Part shown: positions 6,090 through 7,068 of the stretch, piece by piece | Layout: each line of letters starts with the position of its first letter | Numbering within the stretch: position 1 is the first letter of the stretch | Source: Syntrophaceae bacterium | Lineage (GTDB): Bacteria > Desulfobacterota > Syntrophia > Syntrophales > UBA2185 | Reading direction: 5' to 3' | Assembly: GCA_017885225.1 (NCBI GenBank) | Contig: JAFNGM010000275.1 | Location: forward strand, 1,545 to 8,612 | DNA length: 7,068 nt | Program-made: the position numbers and the translations under genes | The notes under the pieces: model-generated | Told to the model about the DNA's origin: nothing | Seen by the model: the letters and a program-made list of their open reading frames with translations, nothing else | Databases searched by the model: none

Positions 6090-6669
6090 CATAATAGACA
6101 TTTCCCATTTTATCTGTATATATGAGCTGGTCAAACGTTCTCTGATTTCCGGGGGTTCTCAACCATAGAAGAATAGCCTGGATCTCTTCATCCGATGCGC
6201 CTTGCAGCTGCTTTCTCACAAGGTATACTGCTTCATTAAGAAAAATGTTTGTGTTTTTGAAGTCATCATAAAGTTTCTCAAGCCCCTCGTAGAGTTGGAT
6301 ATTCGTAATACTATAGATAGAATATCGTCTCAGTAAATCATTTCCAGTACGCCTGGTATTTTCCCGCATTACGTCGACTTCTTTTTTATTATATAGAATT
6401 ACCTTCCTTGATTTGCTTTTTTCAAACCCAGAAAACAGAGCAATAGCTTTTTTAGTATCGTACTCATGTTCAGGTACGATCGGCGTGTAGGAAATGTTTT
6501 GCTTTGCGACATAATTGGCGCTGCTGATTACACCTAAAGTAAAAGCAGTTTTATTCGCATGAGACAATGATTTCCAATCATTGCCATTCAATTCAGAGAT
6601 GTTCGCCTTTTCCGCATATAAGAGGCACGGGTAAAGTACTATGAAGATTATGCATAGAAGCCTTTTCAT
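6076..6669 (-). CDS. Exported protein of unknown function
   Basis: I do not recognise a named family. From the ATG at 6667-6669 the product has 197 residues. Residues 1-19 form a signal peptide: basic MKR, a hydrophobic stretch and a cleavage site after LLYA, with no lipobox, so the mature protein is probably periplasmic or secreted. The mature part has an NGNDWKSLSHANKTAFTLG segment (28-46), reminiscent of small periplasmic proteins with a 'W..LS...K..F..G' pattern. It also has a lysine-rich middle (about 72-100) and a helical C-terminal region with YEGLEKLYDDFKN (127-139) and VRKQLQGASDEEI (151-163). In-frame ATG at 6679-6681 would add MRWF. I prefer 6669 because GAGGTG (6674-6679 on the complement) is a well placed Shine-Dalgarno and the signal peptide begins cleanly there. 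It faces gltX and overlaps its last 14 bases, an unusual tail-to-tail overlap. Codon use looks more AT-rich than gltX. Confidence 0.75.
   Translation of the reverse strand: MKRLLCIIFIVLYPCLLYAEKANISELNGNDWKSLSHANKTAFTLGVISSANYVAKQNISYTPIVPEHEYDTKKAIALFSGFEKSKSRKVILYNKKEVDVMRENTRRTGNDLLRRYSIYSITNIQLYEGLEKLYDDFKNTNIFLNEAVYLVRKQLQGASDEEIQAILLWLRTPGNQRTFDQLIYTDKMGNVYYATFP
6080..6111. terminator. Weak hairpin at the convergent ends of gltX and the exported-protein gene
   Basis: GGAAATG (6080-6086) pairs exactly with CATTTCC (6099-6105) around a 12-base loop that contains the gltX stop codon, and CATTTT follows on the plus strand. It is AT-rich with only a four-base T-run, so terminator function for gltX is possible but weak. 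On the minus strand the same hairpin lies inside the last codons of the opposing gene, with no T-run after it. No better terminator is seen for either gene. Confidence 0.3.
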
Positions 6670-6713
6670 AAACCACCTCATTAAAGCCTGAGTATTGTAA
6701 CGATCTTTGATTG

Positions 6714-6742
6714 AATCTACCTATTTCAGTTAATTATTTCAA
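6714..6742 (-). promoter_or_regulatory. Candidate sigma70 promoter for the exported-protein gene
   Basis: Read on the minus strand, TTGAAA (6742-6737) is followed after 17 bases by TAGATT (6719-6714). Transcription would start near 6707, giving a leader of about 38 bases to the ATG at 6669. The -35 box and spacing are good and the -10 box fair. The region is AT-rich, which raises the chance of a false match. Confidence 0.42.
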
Positions 6743-6858
6743 TATAAGATTTCAGCTATTACCTTGTGAGTAATTGGAGTAGGGGGCTCTGCGTGTGACT
6801 GCCACATAACTTAATGGCTCTTCAGGCAATTAGTGCTGGCTTAAGCATCGGTATCTGA

Positions 6859-6948
6859 TCAGCCTGTCTTATGATTTCTCTGGATACAGGGGGAACAGGA
6901 AACGGATGCGATGAGAGCAGCCAGGATGATGATACGATTGATCATCAT
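6859..6948 (-). CDS. Possible small signal-peptide-like ORF (doubtful)
   Basis: The minus strand can encode 29 residues from tandem ATGs at 6943-6948 to TGA at 6859-6861. The product has a basic INR start, a hydrophobic IIILAALIASV stretch and then a cysteine (Cys18), as in a short lipoprotein signal peptide, although the -3 residue is serine, which fits the lipobox poorly. The same frame stays open upstream to the window edge (about 70 codons). No Shine-Dalgarno precedes the ATG, and the start lies in an inverted repeat. It could be a small lipoprotein, the broken 5' end of a lost gene, or chance. Confidence 0.22.
   Translation of the reverse strand: MMINRIIILAALIASVSCSPCIQRNHKTG
6926..6948. 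repeat. Perfect 8-bp inverted repeat
   Basis: ATGATGAT (6926-6933) and ATCATCAT (6941-6948) are exact reverse complements separated by 7 bases. There is no T-run on either side, so it is not a terminator. The simple trinucleotide character of the arms (ATG/CAT steps) makes chance or codon-driven origin possible. Confidence 0.4.
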
Positions 6949-7015
6949 GGCGATATACTGTGCTGACAATGTCCTGCTATGTCTTATGCCGTGCGGCGTG
7001 TAACGTGAATCCGGC

Positions 7016-7066
7016 AGCGAGTGCATTCCCCGTAGCGTGCTGCGGGGTAAGCGAGCGAATGGGGAA
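7016..7066. repeat. GC-rich palindromic element at window edge (REP-like candidate)
   Basis: A compact hairpin pairs CCCCGTAG (7028-7035) with CTGCGGGG (7040-7047), including one G-T wobble and a CGTG loop. An outer stem can form between CATTC (7024-7028) and GAATG (7057-7061). A direct repeat AGCGAG (7016-7021 and 7050-7055) precedes each arm, and TTCCCC (7026-7031) can alternatively pair with GGGGAA (7061-7066). This layered foldback resembles dispersed extragenic palindromes of the REP type. There is no T-run after the hairpin. The element may continue past the window end, so its limits are unknown. Confidence 0.45.
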
Positions 7067-7068
7067 CA

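Larger units (their letters stand above)
6743..7068. other. Terminal region without a secure gene
   Basis: I find no convincing complete gene, tRNA or other RNA gene in these 326 bases. They contain an exact inverted repeat (6926-6948), a doubtful short minus-strand ORF (6859-6948) and a GC-rich palindromic element at the edge (7016-7066). Base composition shifts from AT-rich (6700-6770) to GC-richer toward 7068. It looks like an intergenic spacer that has collected repeat sequence, possibly with a decayed gene start. Confidence 0.5.

Noticed and set aside
6911..7003. 30-codon plus-strand frame with a hydrophobic product
   Set aside because: It overlaps the minus-strand short ORF through the inverted repeat, lacks a good ribosome-binding site and resembles no known protein.
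6743..7068. tRNA or other structured RNA gene
   Set aside because: No T-loop or anticodon-arm pattern and no recognisable RNA family motif could be found by eye.

Overview
The window is a stretch of ordinary bacterial chromosome. The order carD, PIN/TRAM membrane protein, ispD, ispF, gltX, the moderate-to-low GC content and the protein styles suggest a Desulfobacterota-type anaerobe (deltaproteobacterial in the old sense, perhaps near Syntrophales). This taxonomic guess is inference from gene content only. The non-mevalonate isoprenoid genes and the CarD regulator are firmly bacterial.

Layout. Positions 1-225 hold the C-terminal end of a LytM/M23-fold protein whose final catalytic motif is degenerate, as in EnvC/NlpD-type activators. 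A 218-base gap with a perfect stem-loop and a possible promoter leads to a stand-alone radical SAM protein (444-1601). A good extended -10 promoter (1627-1655) then drives a CarD/CdnL-type RNA polymerase-binding regulator (1689-2174). After a gap with an inverted repeat comes a YacL-like membrane-anchored PIN/TRAM protein (2307-3326), closed by a clear intrinsic terminator (3337-3371). Next is a compact translationally coupled set: ispD (3458-4159), ispF (4156-4638) and gltX (4635-6089). On the minus strand, a secreted protein of unknown function (6076-6669) converges on gltX and overlaps its last 14 bases. The final roughly 325 bases (6743-7068) hold no secure gene, only inverted repeats, a doubtful short ORF and, at the very edge, a GC-rich palindromic element that looks like part of a dispersed repeat.

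How the genes fit together. IspD and IspF catalyse the third and fifth steps of the MEP isoprenoid pathway, and GltX charges tRNA-Glu. The run PIN/TRAM-ispD-ispF-gltX matches the Bacillus subtilis yacL-ispD-ispF-gltX order, and carD next to ispD-ispF is also seen in Mycobacterium tuberculosis. It is therefore an old, widely conserved neighbourhood rather than a novel system. CarD is a global regulator of initiation, so its place here probably reflects conserved linkage more than dedicated control of the operon.

The most unusual feature is a small foldback at about 3418-3449, immediately upstream of ispD. It has the form of an IS200/IS605-family right end (an imperfect hairpin with a TTTA loop followed by GGTAGTTCAC). 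It occupies the place where the ispD ribosome-binding site should be, and ispD has no recognisable Shine-Dalgarno sequence. I see no transposase, TnpB, CRISPR array, tRNA or rRNA in the window, and no sign of a complete undescribed multi-gene system.
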